From: Frigidibacter sp037095735 | GTDB taxonomy: Bacteria > Pseudomonadota > Alphaproteobacteria > Rhodobacterales > Rhodobacteraceae | Direction of reading: 5' to 3' | Assembly (NCBI RefSeq): GCF_037095735.1 | Contig: NZ_JBAWKD010000007.1 | Coordinates: 62,001 to 126,000 of the forward strand | DNA: 64,000 nt | Shown: in pieces, positions 7,477-16,225 of the stretch | Layout of the letters: each line of letters begins with the position of its first letter | How positions within the stretch are numbered: the stretch's first letter is position 1 | Program-made: the position numbers and the translations under genes | Notes under the pieces: generated by a model | Told to the model about the DNA's origin: nothing | Database searches by the model: none | Seen by the model: the letters and a program-made list of their open reading frames with translations, nothing else

Positions 7477-8481
7477 ATGATCAAGTCGTTCCGTGGCGCG
7501 GGCCTGACCGCGCTTGTCACCGCAGGCGCGCTTGCCGCGGGCCCCGTGCTCGCCGAAGAGCTGGTGCTGCCCAGCGAGGTGGCCGCGACCCACTGGAAGA
7601 CCACCTACCAGAACGAATTCGCCGAGATGGTGAAGGAGAAGACCGGCGGCGAGATCGACGTGAAGGTCTTCCCCGCCGGCCAGCTCTACAACGAGCAGGA
7701 CGCGCTCGCGGCGCTCGGCACCGGCGCGGTGCAGATGGTCTGGCCGGTCTCTGTCCGCATCGAGTCGATCGTGCCCGACACCGGCGTGATCAACCTGCCC
7801 TTCGCGCTCAGCGACAAGATGATGACCGACAGCTGCTTCTCGGAAGGGCTGACCGGCGTGATTTCGGACCAGCTGAAGCCGCGCGGGCTGAAGGTGCTGG
7901 GCATGCTGCGCACCGCCGACCTGTTCTTCATCTTCCGTGACAAGGAAATCACGAAGATGGAGGATCTGAAGGGCACCAAGGTGCGCGTCACCGGCGGCAA
8001 GGTCTTCCTCGACACGATGAACCGCCTCGGCGTCTCGCCGGTGTCGATGTCGGCATCGGAAATGTCGACGGCGATGTCGCAGGGCGCGATCGACGGCGTC
8101 TTCTCGTCGCCCGCCGGCTGGGCCGAGATGATCGGCATGACCGGCAAGTACGGCTGGTATGTCCCGGGCTTCTCGCTTTCGACCTATGCGGTCGTGGTCG
8201 ACGGGATGTGGTTCGACGGCCTGCCCGCCGATCAGCAAGAGGCGATCCAGTCCTCGATCACCGAGATCTCGGCCAAGGAATGGGTCGAGGCCAAGGCCGC
8301 GGACGAGAAGCTGATCAAGAAGATGGAAGAACAGGGCGCCAAGTTCCACATCGCCGACGAAGCCGAGATCGCCCGCTGGAAGGCGCTGGCCGATGAAAGC
8401 GCCGCCTCGTTCAACGGCGAGCACAAGGAGATCGTCGCCAAGGTCGCCGAGCTGGAGAAGACCTGTGGCGTCGGCGGCTGA
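7477..8481 (+). CDS. TRAP transporter substrate-binding protein (DctP family)
   Basis: A 334-residue periplasmic binding protein. The N-terminus has a Lys/Arg start, a hydrophobic core (GLTALVTAGALAAGPVLA) and a cleavage site before EELVLPSE. DctP features are FPAGQLYNEQDALAALGTGAVQM, LKGTKVRVTGG with the Arg that usually binds the substrate carboxylate, and SMSASEMSTAMSQGAIDGVFSSPAGW. It should deliver an organic acid to the DctQ/DctM pair encoded next. The ATG at 7477 is preceded by AGGGAGGAAA. It belongs to the operon starting at the 6785 operator and may define the catabolic unit's substrate, probably a carboxylate. Confidence 0.87.
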   Translation: MIKSFRGAGLTALVTAGALAAGPVLAEELVLPSEVAATHWKTTYQNEFAEMVKEKTGGEIDVKVFPAGQLYNEQDALAALGTGAVQMVWPVSVRIESIVPDTGVINLPFALSDKMMTDSCFSEGLTGVISDQLKPRGLKVLGMLRTADLFFIFRDKEITKMEDLKGTKVRVTGGKVFLDTMNRLGVSPVSMSASEMSTAMSQGAIDGVFSSPAGWAEMIGMTGKYGWYVPGFSLSTYAVVVDGMWFDGLPADQQEAIQSSITEISAKEWVEAKAADEKLIKKMEEQGAKFHIADEAEIARWKALADESAASFNGEHKEIVAKVAELEKTCGVGG

Positions 8482-9112
8482 TCCCGTCCGGGCGCAGGCG
8501 GCGGGGGTGACCCCGTCGCCGCGCGAGGCGCGCCCCGCCGAACGCCGGCGCGGCAGCCTCTGGACCCGGTTCGAGCATCGCTGGCTGCTGGGCTTCTCGA
8601 CCCTGCTCGCCATCGCCGCGACCGCGATCATGCTGGTCGAGGCCTTCAGCCGCGGCTTTCTCGACCACAGCTACTTCTGGGCCGAGGAATCCGTCCGCTA
8701 CCTGATGATCTGGGCCTTCTTCCTGACGCTGGGCGCGGCCGGCCGCGGCGGCTTCCACATCCGCACCGAGATGCTGGTGGACATGCTGCCCGAGGCGCTG
8801 AAGCGGGTCTGCCACGTTCTGGCAAGCCTTGCCGGCATCGCCTTCGCGGTCATCCTCTTCGCCGCCTCGATCCCGCAGATCACCCGCTACTACACGATGG
8901 GGATGATGACGGAATCGACCCTCGACCTGCCGATGTGGGCGCTGTTCCTGGCGATGCCGATCGGCTCGGCGCTGCTCGGGCTTTACTACCTCGGCTGCCT
9001 GCTGCGCGCCTGGGCGGGCGAGGAACCCTTCGCCGCACAGCCGGGCGCCGGCGCCCTGCCGCCGCTGGCCGAGCATCCCTCCGGCGCCGTCGTCGCAAAG
9101 GAAACGCCATGA
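8465..9112 (+). CDS. TRAP transporter small permease (DctQ family)
   Basis: A 215-residue membrane protein with four predicted helices, beginning at LLGFSTLLAIAATAIMLVEA and including the DctQ-typical FWAEESVRYLMIWAFFLTLGAA. The GTG at 8465 was chosen: it overlaps the dctP stop by 17 bases and has GGAG upstream. Its C-terminal tail of about 30 residues is hydrophilic and cytoplasmic. It overlaps dctM by ATGA, so subunits should be made in a fixed ratio. The N-terminal start is the least certain part. Confidence 0.84.
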   Translation: MASAADPVRAQAAGVTPSPREARPAERRRGSLWTRFEHRWLLGFSTLLAIAATAIMLVEAFSRGFLDHSYFWAEESVRYLMIWAFFLTLGAAGRGGFHIRTEMLVDMLPEALKRVCHVLASLAGIAFAVILFAASIPQITRYYTMGMMTESTLDLPMWALFLAMPIGSALLGLYYLGCLLRAWAGEEPFAAQPGAGALPPLAEHPSGAVVAKETP

Positions 9113-10380
9113 CCGTCGTTCTCGCCCTGCCGGTGGCGCTGGCCTTCCTCGCGATCGGCAGCCATGTCGCGATCGCGCTCGGCCTCGTGACCGCGGTGCT
9201 GCTGCTGATGGCCGGCGGCGTGCCGACCACCGTCATCGCCCAGACCGCCTTCAAGTCGGTCAACAGCTACGCGCTGATGGCGGTGCCGATGTTCATCCTT
9301 GCCGGCAACCTGATGATGAAGGGTCGCATCGCCGACCTGATGATCGACCTCGTCGGCTCGCTGGTCCGCGCGATCCGCGGCGGGCTCGCGCAGACGGTGC
9401 TGATCACCTCGGTATTCTTCGCCGCCGTTTCGGGTTCGTCCGTCGGCTCGGCCGCGGCCATCGGCGGCTCGACCGTCGACGGGCTGAAGCGCGAGAAATA
9501 TCCCGCCCGCTTCGCCGCCGCCCTCGTTGCCGTCGGCGGCACGCTGGGGCTGATGATTCCGCCCTCGCTCGGCTTTATCCTGATCGGCTCGATCGTCGGC
9601 GTCCCGATCGACAAGCTGTTCCTGGCCGGCATCGTGCCCGGAATCATGGAGGCCTGCCTGCTGATGATCGGCGTGGGCATCATGTCGCGCCGCAACGGCT
9701 ACGGCGAGAAGATCGCCCGCCCCGACTGGAAACGCTTCGGCACCAACCTGCCCCGCGCCGTTCCCGCGCTGCTGATGCCGGTGCTGGTCATGGGCTCGAT
9801 CTATTCGGGCTTCCTCACGCCGACCGAGACCTCGGCCTTCGCCGCCGCCTATGCCGCGCTGCTGTGCCTGCTGGTCTATCGCAGCGTCAGCCTGGGCGAC
9901 ATGTGGGAAACCGCCAAGGACTCGCTGCTGCAGACCACGATGATCTTCGCGGTGGTCATGGGCGGCAGTTTGATCGGCTTCGTGCTGGCGCGGATGGGCG
10001 TGTCGCAGGCCCTGATCGGCGCGCTGCATGCCGCCGACATGAGCCCCTGGATGTTCCTGCTGATCGTGAACCTGCTCTTGCTGGTGCTGGGCATGTTCCT
10101 GGACGGGATCGCGCTGATCGTGCTGACCGCGCCCCTGCTGTTCCCCGCCGCCACCGCGCTGGGCATCGACCCGATCCACTTCGCGGTGATCATGGTCGCC
10201 AATGTCGAGATCGCGACCCTCACGCCCCCGATCGGCCTGAACCTCTTCGTGATGTCGGGCATCGCCCGGATCCCGGTTCACGAGGTCGCCCGCGGGGTCA
10301 TGCCCTTCTACGCCGTCCGGCTCACCGGGCTTGCGCTCATCACCTATGTCCCGGCGATCTCGCTGGCACTGGTCCACTAG
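9109..10380 (+). CDS. TRAP transporter large permease (DctM family)
   Basis: A 423-residue polytopic protein with the DctM pattern: VPMFILAGNLMM, VFFAAVSGSSVGSAAAIG, GGTLGLMIPPSLGFILIGSI, TPTETSAFAAAYA and a C-terminal ATLTPPIGLNLFVMSGI. It is the cation-coupled transport subunit of the tripartite uptake system with the proteins at 7477 and 8465. The length is typical. It overlaps dctQ (ATGA) and is followed 12 bases later by the MmgE/PrpD gene. Confidence 0.9.
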   Translation: MTVVLALPVALAFLAIGSHVAIALGLVTAVLLLMAGGVPTTVIAQTAFKSVNSYALMAVPMFILAGNLMMKGRIADLMIDLVGSLVRAIRGGLAQTVLITSVFFAAVSGSSVGSAAAIGGSTVDGLKREKYPARFAAALVAVGGTLGLMIPPSLGFILIGSIVGVPIDKLFLAGIVPGIMEACLLMIGVGIMSRRNGYGEKIARPDWKRFGTNLPRAVPALLMPVLVMGSIYSGFLTPTETSAFAAAYAALLCLLVYRSVSLGDMWETAKDSLLQTTMIFAVVMGGSLIGFVLARMGVSQALIGALHAADMSPWMFLLIVNLLLLVLGMFLDGIALIVLTAPLLFPAATALGIDPIHFAVIMVANVEIATLTPPIGLNLFVMSGIARIPVHEVARGVMPFYAVRLTGLALITYVPAISLALVH

Positions 10381-10392
10381 GGAGGAGACCAG

Positions 10393-11814
10393 ATGAACGA
10401 ACTGACCCAGATCCCCGACCCCGAGGTCGCCACCCGCGGCACCATCGCCGAGCGGCTGGCCACCTTCACCGAGACCCTGCCGGAGCGCGAGATCCCGGCG
10501 GCCGCCCGCGAACGGGCACGCTACCTGATCCTCGATGCCGTCGGCATCGCGCTGGCCTCGACCCAATACGACTTCTCGCACCGCACCCATGCCGCGCTTG
10601 CGGGCTTCGGCGAGGGCAGCCATGACGTGATCGGCTACGGCACCCGCCTGCCGCTGCGCGACGCGGTGATGATGAACGGCTTCCTCGTTCACGGGCTCGA
10701 TTACGACGACACCCACACCCGCGGCGTGATCCATGCCACCGCCAGCTGCTTCCCCACCGCGATGGGCATGGCGGCCGAAGGCGACCGCTCGGGCCGCGAC
10801 CTGCTGACCGCCTATGTCGGCGGGATGGAGGTCGCGACGCGGCTCGGCTCGGTCGCCAAGGGCGGCTTCCACCAGACCGGCTTCCACCCGACCGGGCTGA
10901 TCGGCGCCTTCTCCTCGGCGCTGATCGCGGGCCAGCTGCGCGGACTGACCGCCAAGCAGCTTGCCCATGCGCAGGGCATCGCGCTGTCGATGGCCTCTGG
11001 CAGCCTCGAATTCCTGCAGGACGGCGCCTGGACGAAGCGGATGCATCCCGGCTGGGCCGGGGTCGCCGGCATTACCGCCGCCGCGCTTGCCCGCGCAGGC
11101 TTCATCGGCCCCAAGGAAACCTACGAGGGGCGCTTCGGCCTTTACGCCAGCCACCTCGGCCCGCTGGCGGAGAACTGCGATCTTGCGATCGCGACCGAGG
11201 GGCTGGGCGAGGTCTGGGAGGTGAATGCGGTCGCGATCAAGCCGCTGCCCGCCTGCCACTTCACCCATGCCTGCGCCGATGCGGCGGTGACGCTGCGCGA
11301 GACCCACGGCATCCGCCCCGACCAGATCGACAGCATCCGCGCGCTGATCCCGGCCGAGGTGGTGAAGACCGTCTGCGAACCGGTGCGTCACAAGCAGAAG
11401 CCGCAGAACAGCTACGACGCGCAGTTCTCGATCCCCTTCGCCGTGGCCTCGGGCCTCGTGAAGGGTCGCTTCGGTCTGGCCGAGCTGGAGCCCGAGGCGC
11501 TGAACGACGCCGAGACGCTGAGCGTGGCGCGCAAGGTCGCCTACGAGGTCGATCCGAACTCGGCCTTCCCGAAATACTACTCGGGCGAGGTCATCGTGCG
11601 GCTGAAGGACGGCCGTGAACTGACCCACCGCGAGCACATGAACCGCGGCGCCTCGGACCGGCCGCTGAGCGGCGCCGACATCACCGCCAAGTTCCGCGAG
11701 AACGCCGCGATGGCGCTGGCCCCCTCGGGCGTGGCGCGGGTCGAAGAGGCCGTGCTGGGCCTTGATGACGGGATCTCGGCGCGCGGCCTTGCCGCCGTGC
11801 TCGCCGGCCGCTGA
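10393..11814 (+). CDS. MmgE/PrpD-family protein
   Basis: A 473-residue MmgE/PrpD protein. Signature stretches are DAVGIALAST, DYDDTHTRGVIHATASCFPTA (the active-site His region of the family), GYEV-like GGMEVATRLG, and HPGWAGVAG followed by YEGRFGLY. Known members are 2-methylcitrate dehydratase, cis-aconitate decarboxylase and poorly defined dehydratases or isomerases of dicarboxylates. Sequence alone does not separate them. Its place between the TRAP transporter and the CoA-linked enzymes suggests that it prepares the imported acid (dehydration, decarboxylation or racemisation) before CoA transfer. A strong ribosome-binding site (GGGAGGAG) precedes the ATG at 10393. Confidence 0.85.
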   Translation: MNELTQIPDPEVATRGTIAERLATFTETLPEREIPAAARERARYLILDAVGIALASTQYDFSHRTHAALAGFGEGSHDVIGYGTRLPLRDAVMMNGFLVHGLDYDDTHTRGVIHATASCFPTAMGMAAEGDRSGRDLLTAYVGGMEVATRLGSVAKGGFHQTGFHPTGLIGAFSSALIAGQLRGLTAKQLAHAQGIALSMASGSLEFLQDGAWTKRMHPGWAGVAGITAAALARAGFIGPKETYEGRFGLYASHLGPLAENCDLAIATEGLGEVWEVNAVAIKPLPACHFTHACADAAVTLRETHGIRPDQIDSIRALIPAEVVKTVCEPVRHKQKPQNSYDAQFSIPFAVASGLVKGRFGLAELEPEALNDAETLSVARKVAYEVDPNSAFPKYYSGEVIVRLKDGRELTHREHMNRGASDRPLSGADITAKFRENAAMALAPSGVARVEEAVLGLDDGISARGLAAVLAGR

Positions 11815-11828
11815 CAGGGAGAGAGAGA

Positions 11829-12989
11829 ATGAAAGACCAACAGGACGCCTTCGAGCAAGAAGACATGATGCTCGACATGATCGACCGGTTCCTGAAGACC
11901 GAGGTCGAGCCGCATGTCCGCAAGCTGGAAAATGACGACATCTATCCCGAAGAGATCGTCGAGAAGATGAAGGAGATGGGCCTCTTCGGCTGCATCATCG
12001 CCGAGGAATACGGCGGGCTCGGCCTGTCGACCGCGACCTATGCCCGGATCATCGAGCGGATCTCGAAGACCTGGATGTCGCTGTCGGGGATCATCAACTC
12101 GCACCTGATCATGGCCTCGGCCGTGCAGCGCGCGGGGACGCAGGGCCAGAAGGCCGAATTCCTGCCCCGCTTCGCCACCGGCGAACTGCGCGGCGGCATC
12201 GGCCTGACCGAACCCGACGCCGGCACCGACCTGCAGGCGATCCGCACCACGGCGAAACGCGACGGCGACGACTACGTGGTGAACGGCGCCAAGACCTGGA
12301 TCACCAACTCGCTCTACGGCAACTGCATCGCGCTGCTGGTGAAGACCGACCCCGAGGCGCAGCCGCGCCACAAGGGGATGAGCCTGCTGATCGCCGAGAA
12401 GGGCCCGGGCTTCGAGGTGGTGCGCAAGCTCCAGAAGCTCGGCTACCGCGGCATCGACACCTGCGAACTGCTGTTCACCGACTACCGCGTTCCCTATTCG
12501 CGGCTGATCGGCGGGCAGGAGGGCCAGGGCCTGAAGCAGATCCTTTCGGGTCTGGAACTGGGCCGGATCAACGTCGCCGCGCGCGGCGTCGGCGTCGCCC
12601 GCGCCGCGATGGAAGAAAGCGTCAAGTACGCGCAGATCCGGAAAACCTTCGGCAAGCCGATCTGCGAGCATCAGGCGATCCAGCTGATGCTGGGCGAGAT
12701 GGCGACGCGGGTCGAGGCCGCGCGGCTGCTGGTCGACAGCGCCGCCAAGGCCTTCGACGAGGGCAAGCGCTGCGACATGGAAGCGGGCATGGCGAAATAC
12801 TTCGCGACCGAAGCCGCGCTGAAGAACGCGACCGACGCGCTGCGCATCCACGGCGGCTACGGCTATTCCAAGGAATACAACGTCGAGCGGCTCTACCGCG
12901 ACGCGCCGCTGCTGACGATCGGCGAGGGCACAAACGAGATGCAGCGCATCATCATCGCCCGCCAGCTTGTCGAAAGGAACCCGGCATGA
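11829..12989 (+). CDS. Acyl-CoA dehydrogenase
   Basis: A 386-residue FAD-dependent acyl-CoA dehydrogenase. It has the flavin-binding segment IGLTEPDAGTDLQAI, the WITNS motif, RKTFGKPICEHQAIQ and the C-terminal block LRIHGGYGYSKEYNVERLYRDA. The catalytic Glu lies in IGEGTNEMQR. Length fits the short/medium-chain or glutaryl-type group. In this operon it probably oxidises the CoA ester produced by the CoA-transferase encoded next, giving the alpha,beta-unsaturated substrate for MaoC. It is shorter than the methylsuccinyl-CoA dehydrogenase of the ethylmalonyl-CoA pathway, so it is not simply that enzyme. It overlaps the CoA-transferase start (ATGA). Confidence 0.88.
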   Translation: MKDQQDAFEQEDMMLDMIDRFLKTEVEPHVRKLENDDIYPEEIVEKMKEMGLFGCIIAEEYGGLGLSTATYARIIERISKTWMSLSGIINSHLIMASAVQRAGTQGQKAEFLPRFATGELRGGIGLTEPDAGTDLQAIRTTAKRDGDDYVVNGAKTWITNSLYGNCIALLVKTDPEAQPRHKGMSLLIAEKGPGFEVVRKLQKLGYRGIDTCELLFTDYRVPYSRLIGGQEGQGLKQILSGLELGRINVAARGVGVARAAMEESVKYAQIRKTFGKPICEHQAIQLMLGEMATRVEAARLLVDSAAKAFDEGKRCDMEAGMAKYFATEAALKNATDALRIHGGYGYSKEYNVERLYRDAPLLTIGEGTNEMQRIIIARQLVERNPA

Positions 12990-14167
12990 GCCTGCCCCTC
13001 GAAGGCGTCCGCATCGTCGCGGTCGAGCAATACGGGGCCGGCCCCTTCGGCACCCAGCACCTCGCCGATCTGGGCGCCGAGGTGATCAAGGTCGAGAACC
13101 CGGCCGAGGGCGGCGAGGTCGGGCGCCATGTCGGTCCCTATTTCTTCGAACCCGGTGACAGCCACTTCTTCCAGTCGTTCAACCGCAACAAGAAAAGCGT
13201 CACCATCGACCTGAAAAGCCCCGAGGGCCGCGCGGTGTTCGAGGCGCTGGTCGCAACCGCCGACGCGGTCTTCGACAACCTGCGCGGCGACCTGCCGGAA
13301 CGGCTGGGCATCGATTACGCAAGCCTGAAGCACGTCAATCCGAAGATCGTCTGCTGCCATCTGTCGGCCTATGGCCGCACCGGGCCGCGCAAGGCCTGGC
13401 CGGGCTACGACTACCTGATGCAGGCCGAGGCCGGCTATTGCGCGGTGACGGGCGAGCCGGGCGGGCCGCCCGCGCGCTTCGGGATCTCGATCATCGACAT
13501 GATGACCGGAACCACGGCGGCGATGGCGCTGCTGGCGGCGCTGGTCTCGGCCCGCGCCACCGGGCAGGGCCGCGACATCGACACCAGCCTGTTCGACGTG
13601 GCGCTGCACAATGTGAACTACCTCGGCACCTGGTACATGAACGACGGGATCACCACCGACCGCGCCCCGCGCGGCGCGCATCCCTCGCTGACCCCCAGCC
13701 AGATGTACCGCACCGCCGACGGCTGGATCTTCATCATGTGCAACAAGGAGAAGTTCTGGCCCGTGCTCGCCCGCGCCATCGACCGGCCCGACTGGGCGAC
13801 CGACCCGCGCTTCGCAAGCTTCAAGGCCCGGCTCGCGAACCGCGACCTGCTCACGCAGGAGATGGACGCGGCGCTGTCGACCGCCACCACCGACGAATGG
13901 ATGAGACGTTTCGCAGGCCAGGTGCCCGCAGCGCCGGTCTATGATGTCGCGCAGGCGCTCGATAGCGCGTATGTCCAGCAGCAGGGCATGATCGCCGAGG
14001 TGCCGCACCCGGTCCGCGGCACGATCCGCACGCTCGCCTGTCCGGTCCGCTGTCCGGGCGAAGAGCTGCCGAAACGCCCGGGCCCCCGGCTGGGGGCCGA
14101 CAACGACGACATCCTCGGGCCGCTGATGCAACCGGCGCGGCCCGAGCTTCTGCGCAAGGTGCCCTGA
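12986..14167 (+). CDS. Class III CoA-transferase (CaiB/BaiF family)
   Basis: A 393-residue family III CoA-transferase. The N-terminal Rossmann part is LPLEGVRIVAVEQYGAGPFGTQHLADLGAEVIKVE. The block SFNRNKKSVTIDLKSPEGR is characteristic, and the PGYDYLMQAEAGYCAVTG region contains the family's interlocked-ring signature leading to the active-site Asp (RFGISIIDM). These enzymes move CoA between acids, often from succinyl-CoA. Here it should activate the imported acid or its PrpD product. It starts inside the dehydrogenase stop and is followed 6 bases later by the GntR gene. Confidence 0.88.
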   Translation: MSLPLEGVRIVAVEQYGAGPFGTQHLADLGAEVIKVENPAEGGEVGRHVGPYFFEPGDSHFFQSFNRNKKSVTIDLKSPEGRAVFEALVATADAVFDNLRGDLPERLGIDYASLKHVNPKIVCCHLSAYGRTGPRKAWPGYDYLMQAEAGYCAVTGEPGGPPARFGISIIDMMTGTTAAMALLAALVSARATGQGRDIDTSLFDVALHNVNYLGTWYMNDGITTDRAPRGAHPSLTPSQMYRTADGWIFIMCNKEKFWPVLARAIDRPDWATDPRFASFKARLANRDLLTQEMDAALSTATTDEWMRRFAGQVPAAPVYDVAQALDSAYVQQQGMIAEVPHPVRGTIRTLACPVRCPGEELPKRPGPRLGADNDDILGPLMQPARPELLRKVP

Positions 14168-14173
14168 GCCGCG

Positions 14174-14956
14174 ATGACCCAGCCCCCCGCCCTTCCGGCC
14201 TCTGCAGGCCACCCGCGCTACATGGCGCTCGCCCAGCACCTGATGGACGAGATCGCCGCGGGCGCCTATCCGGTGGGGGGGCTCCTGCCGACCGAGTTCG
14301 ACCTCTGCGCCCGCTTCGGCGTCAGCCGCCACACGGTGCGCGAGGCGATCCGGCGTCTGGCCGACCTCGGGATGGTCAGCCGGCAGGCGGGGGTGGGCAC
14401 GCGGGTGCAGGCGCCCAAGGCCGCCTCGCGCTATGTCCATGCCAGCGAGGGCATCGGCGATCTCTTCCAATACGTGCGCGAGGTGAACCTGGTGATCCGC
14501 GACGCGCGCGAGGTCATCGCCGACGAGGCACTGGCCGACCTGCTGGGCTGCCGCCCGGGCCAGGCCTGGCTGCGGGTGCAGGGCGAGCGTCACGTGGCCG
14601 GCGAAGACCGCCCGATCGCGCTGGCGGAGGTCTATATCGCCTGGCCCTACCGCAAGGTGGTCGAGGGCGTGACCGAGCCCACGACGCCGATCTACGCGAT
14701 GATCGAGGAAGCGCATGGCATCGTCGCAAGCGAGGTGCACCAGCAGGTCAGCGCCGTCCTGCTCGACGCCCGCGCCGCCGAGGCCTTCGGCGCGGACCCG
14801 GGCGCCGCCGGCCTGCGGGTCGAGCGGCGCTACCTGACCGCGGCGGGCGAGCTGTTCGAGCTGGCCGTCAACCTGCACCCCGGCGACCGCTTCAGCCATT
14901 CGATGGTCCTGCACCGCGAAACGCAGGGCCCGCCCTCGCTGACCCCGAAACCCTGA
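14174..14956 (+). CDS. GntR-family regulator with UTRA domain
   Basis: A 260-residue GntR/HutC-type regulator. The winged helix (residues about 15-80) contains GAYPVGGLLPTEFDLCARFGVSRHTVREAIRRLADLGMV and a basic wing. The C-terminal UTRA ligand-binding domain follows (YVHASEGIGDLFQ to the C-terminus). It sits as the sixth structural gene after the transporter and likely autoregulates the operon through the palindrome at 6785-6805. Ligand is probably a pathway intermediate or the imported acid. Confidence 0.86.
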   Translation: MTQPPALPASAGHPRYMALAQHLMDEIAAGAYPVGGLLPTEFDLCARFGVSRHTVREAIRRLADLGMVSRQAGVGTRVQAPKAASRYVHASEGIGDLFQYVREVNLVIRDAREVIADEALADLLGCRPGQAWLRVQGERHVAGEDRPIALAEVYIAWPYRKVVEGVTEPTTPIYAMIEEAHGIVASEVHQQVSAVLLDARAAEAFGADPGAAGLRVERRYLTAAGELFELAVNLHPGDRFSHSMVLHRETQGPPSLTPKP

Positions 14957-14960
14957 GACC

Positions 14961-16166
14961 ATGCGCCAAGACTCCGTCCTTCCCCTCGTCGTCACCATCG
15001 CCGTCCAGGCGCTGGTCTCGCTCACCTCGCTGGCCGCGCCGGTGATGGCCCCCGACGCCGCGGCGACGACCGGCCTCGCCGCCGGCTCGGTCGGGATCTT
15101 CGTCGGCGTGGTCTATGCCGCGGCCTGCCTGTCCAGCCTGTGTTCAGGCGATCTCGTGAATCGCTACGGTCCGATCCGGATGAGCCAGGTCTCGCTTCTG
15201 CTCTGCGCCGCGGGCCTTGCCGCCGCGGCGACCGGCCAGCCCGCGATGATCCTCGCCGCCGCGGTGCTGATCGGGCTCGGCTACGGACCGGTGACGCCCG
15301 CCAGCTCGCATATCCTCGTGCGCACCACACCGCCGCACCGGATGGGGCTGACCTTCTCGCTGAAGCAAACCGGGGTGCCGCTGGGCGGCATGCTGGCCGG
15401 GCTGATGGTCCCGGCGCTGATCCACGGCCTTGGCTGGCAGCAGACCTGCCTGATCCTCGCCGCGCTCTGCCTCGGGATGGCGGTGCTGACCCAGTCGATC
15501 CGCGCGCTGTTCGACGACGACCGCGACCGCGCGCGCGCCCTGAACCCGCGCCGCGCGCTGGAACCGCTGGGCCGGCTGATGCGCACCCCCGCGATGCGCG
15601 ACATCGGGCTCTGCTCGTTCTTCTTCGGGGCGATGCAGCTGTGTCTGACCACCTTCCTCGTCCTCTACCTGACCGAGGTGCAGCACCTGACGCTGGCCGC
15701 CGCCGGCTCGCTTCTGGCCATCGCGCAGATCGCGGGCGTCTCGGGGCGACTGCTGTGGGGCTGGATGGCCGACCGCTTCGTCGCGCCGCGGCTGCTGCTG
15801 GGGCTGCTGGGCATCGCGATGGGCGGGGCCGGCATCACCTTCGCCATGGCCGCGCCCGGCTGGCCAGTGCCGGTCTTCGCCGCCATCGCGCTGGTGTTCG
15901 GCGCCTCTGCCATCGGCTGGAACGGCGTCTTCCTGGCCGAGGTCGCGCGCCTCGCCCCCGCCGGACAGGCAGGCTCGATGACCGGCGCCAGCCTGTTCCT
16001 GACCTATTCCGGCGTCGTCGTCGGCCCGCCGGCCTTCGCCGCCATCGTCCGCCATTCCGGCAGCTACGGAACCGCGTATCTGGCGACCGGCGCCCTGCTG
16101 GCCGCCATCGGCGCCTTCCTGATCGCCACCCGCCCGCGCGGCGGAGCGCGGGCCCAGCCGGCCTGA
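14961..16166 (+). CDS. Major facilitator superfamily transporter
   Basis: A 401-residue MFS protein with about twelve hydrophobic helices. The loop DLVNRYGPIRMSQVS between helices 2 and 3 matches the MFS A-motif in form, and the second half has WMADRFVAPRLLLG. KQTGVPLGGMLAGL is typical of the CynX/NNP-like or oxalate/formate-like carriers. It begins 4 bases after the GntR gene and so belongs to the same transcript. It may give a second import route beside the TRAP system or may export an end product. Substrate not readable. Confidence 0.82.
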   Translation: MRQDSVLPLVVTIAVQALVSLTSLAAPVMAPDAAATTGLAAGSVGIFVGVVYAAACLSSLCSGDLVNRYGPIRMSQVSLLLCAAGLAAAATGQPAMILAAAVLIGLGYGPVTPASSHILVRTTPPHRMGLTFSLKQTGVPLGGMLAGLMVPALIHGLGWQQTCLILAALCLGMAVLTQSIRALFDDDRDRARALNPRRALEPLGRLMRTPAMRDIGLCSFFFGAMQLCLTTFLVLYLTEVQHLTLAAAGSLLAIAQIAGVSGRLLWGWMADRFVAPRLLLGLLGIAMGGAGITFAMAAPGWPVPVFAAIALVFGASAIGWNGVFLAEVARLAPAGQAGSMTGASLFLTYSGVVVGPPAFAAIVRHSGSYGTAYLATGALLAAIGAFLIATRPRGGARAQPA

Positions 16167-16225
16167 CCCTGCGCCGCCATCCCCCGACCACCTGAACCAC
16201 CCGGCCCCGGGGAGGGGGCCCTGCC

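Noticed and set aside
8986..11637. An 883-codon open frame on the minus strand opposite the TRAP, PrpD and related genes
   Set aside because: It lies antisense to well-conserved genes, has a low-complexity Arg/Gly/His/Asp-rich translation and is a product of high GC content.
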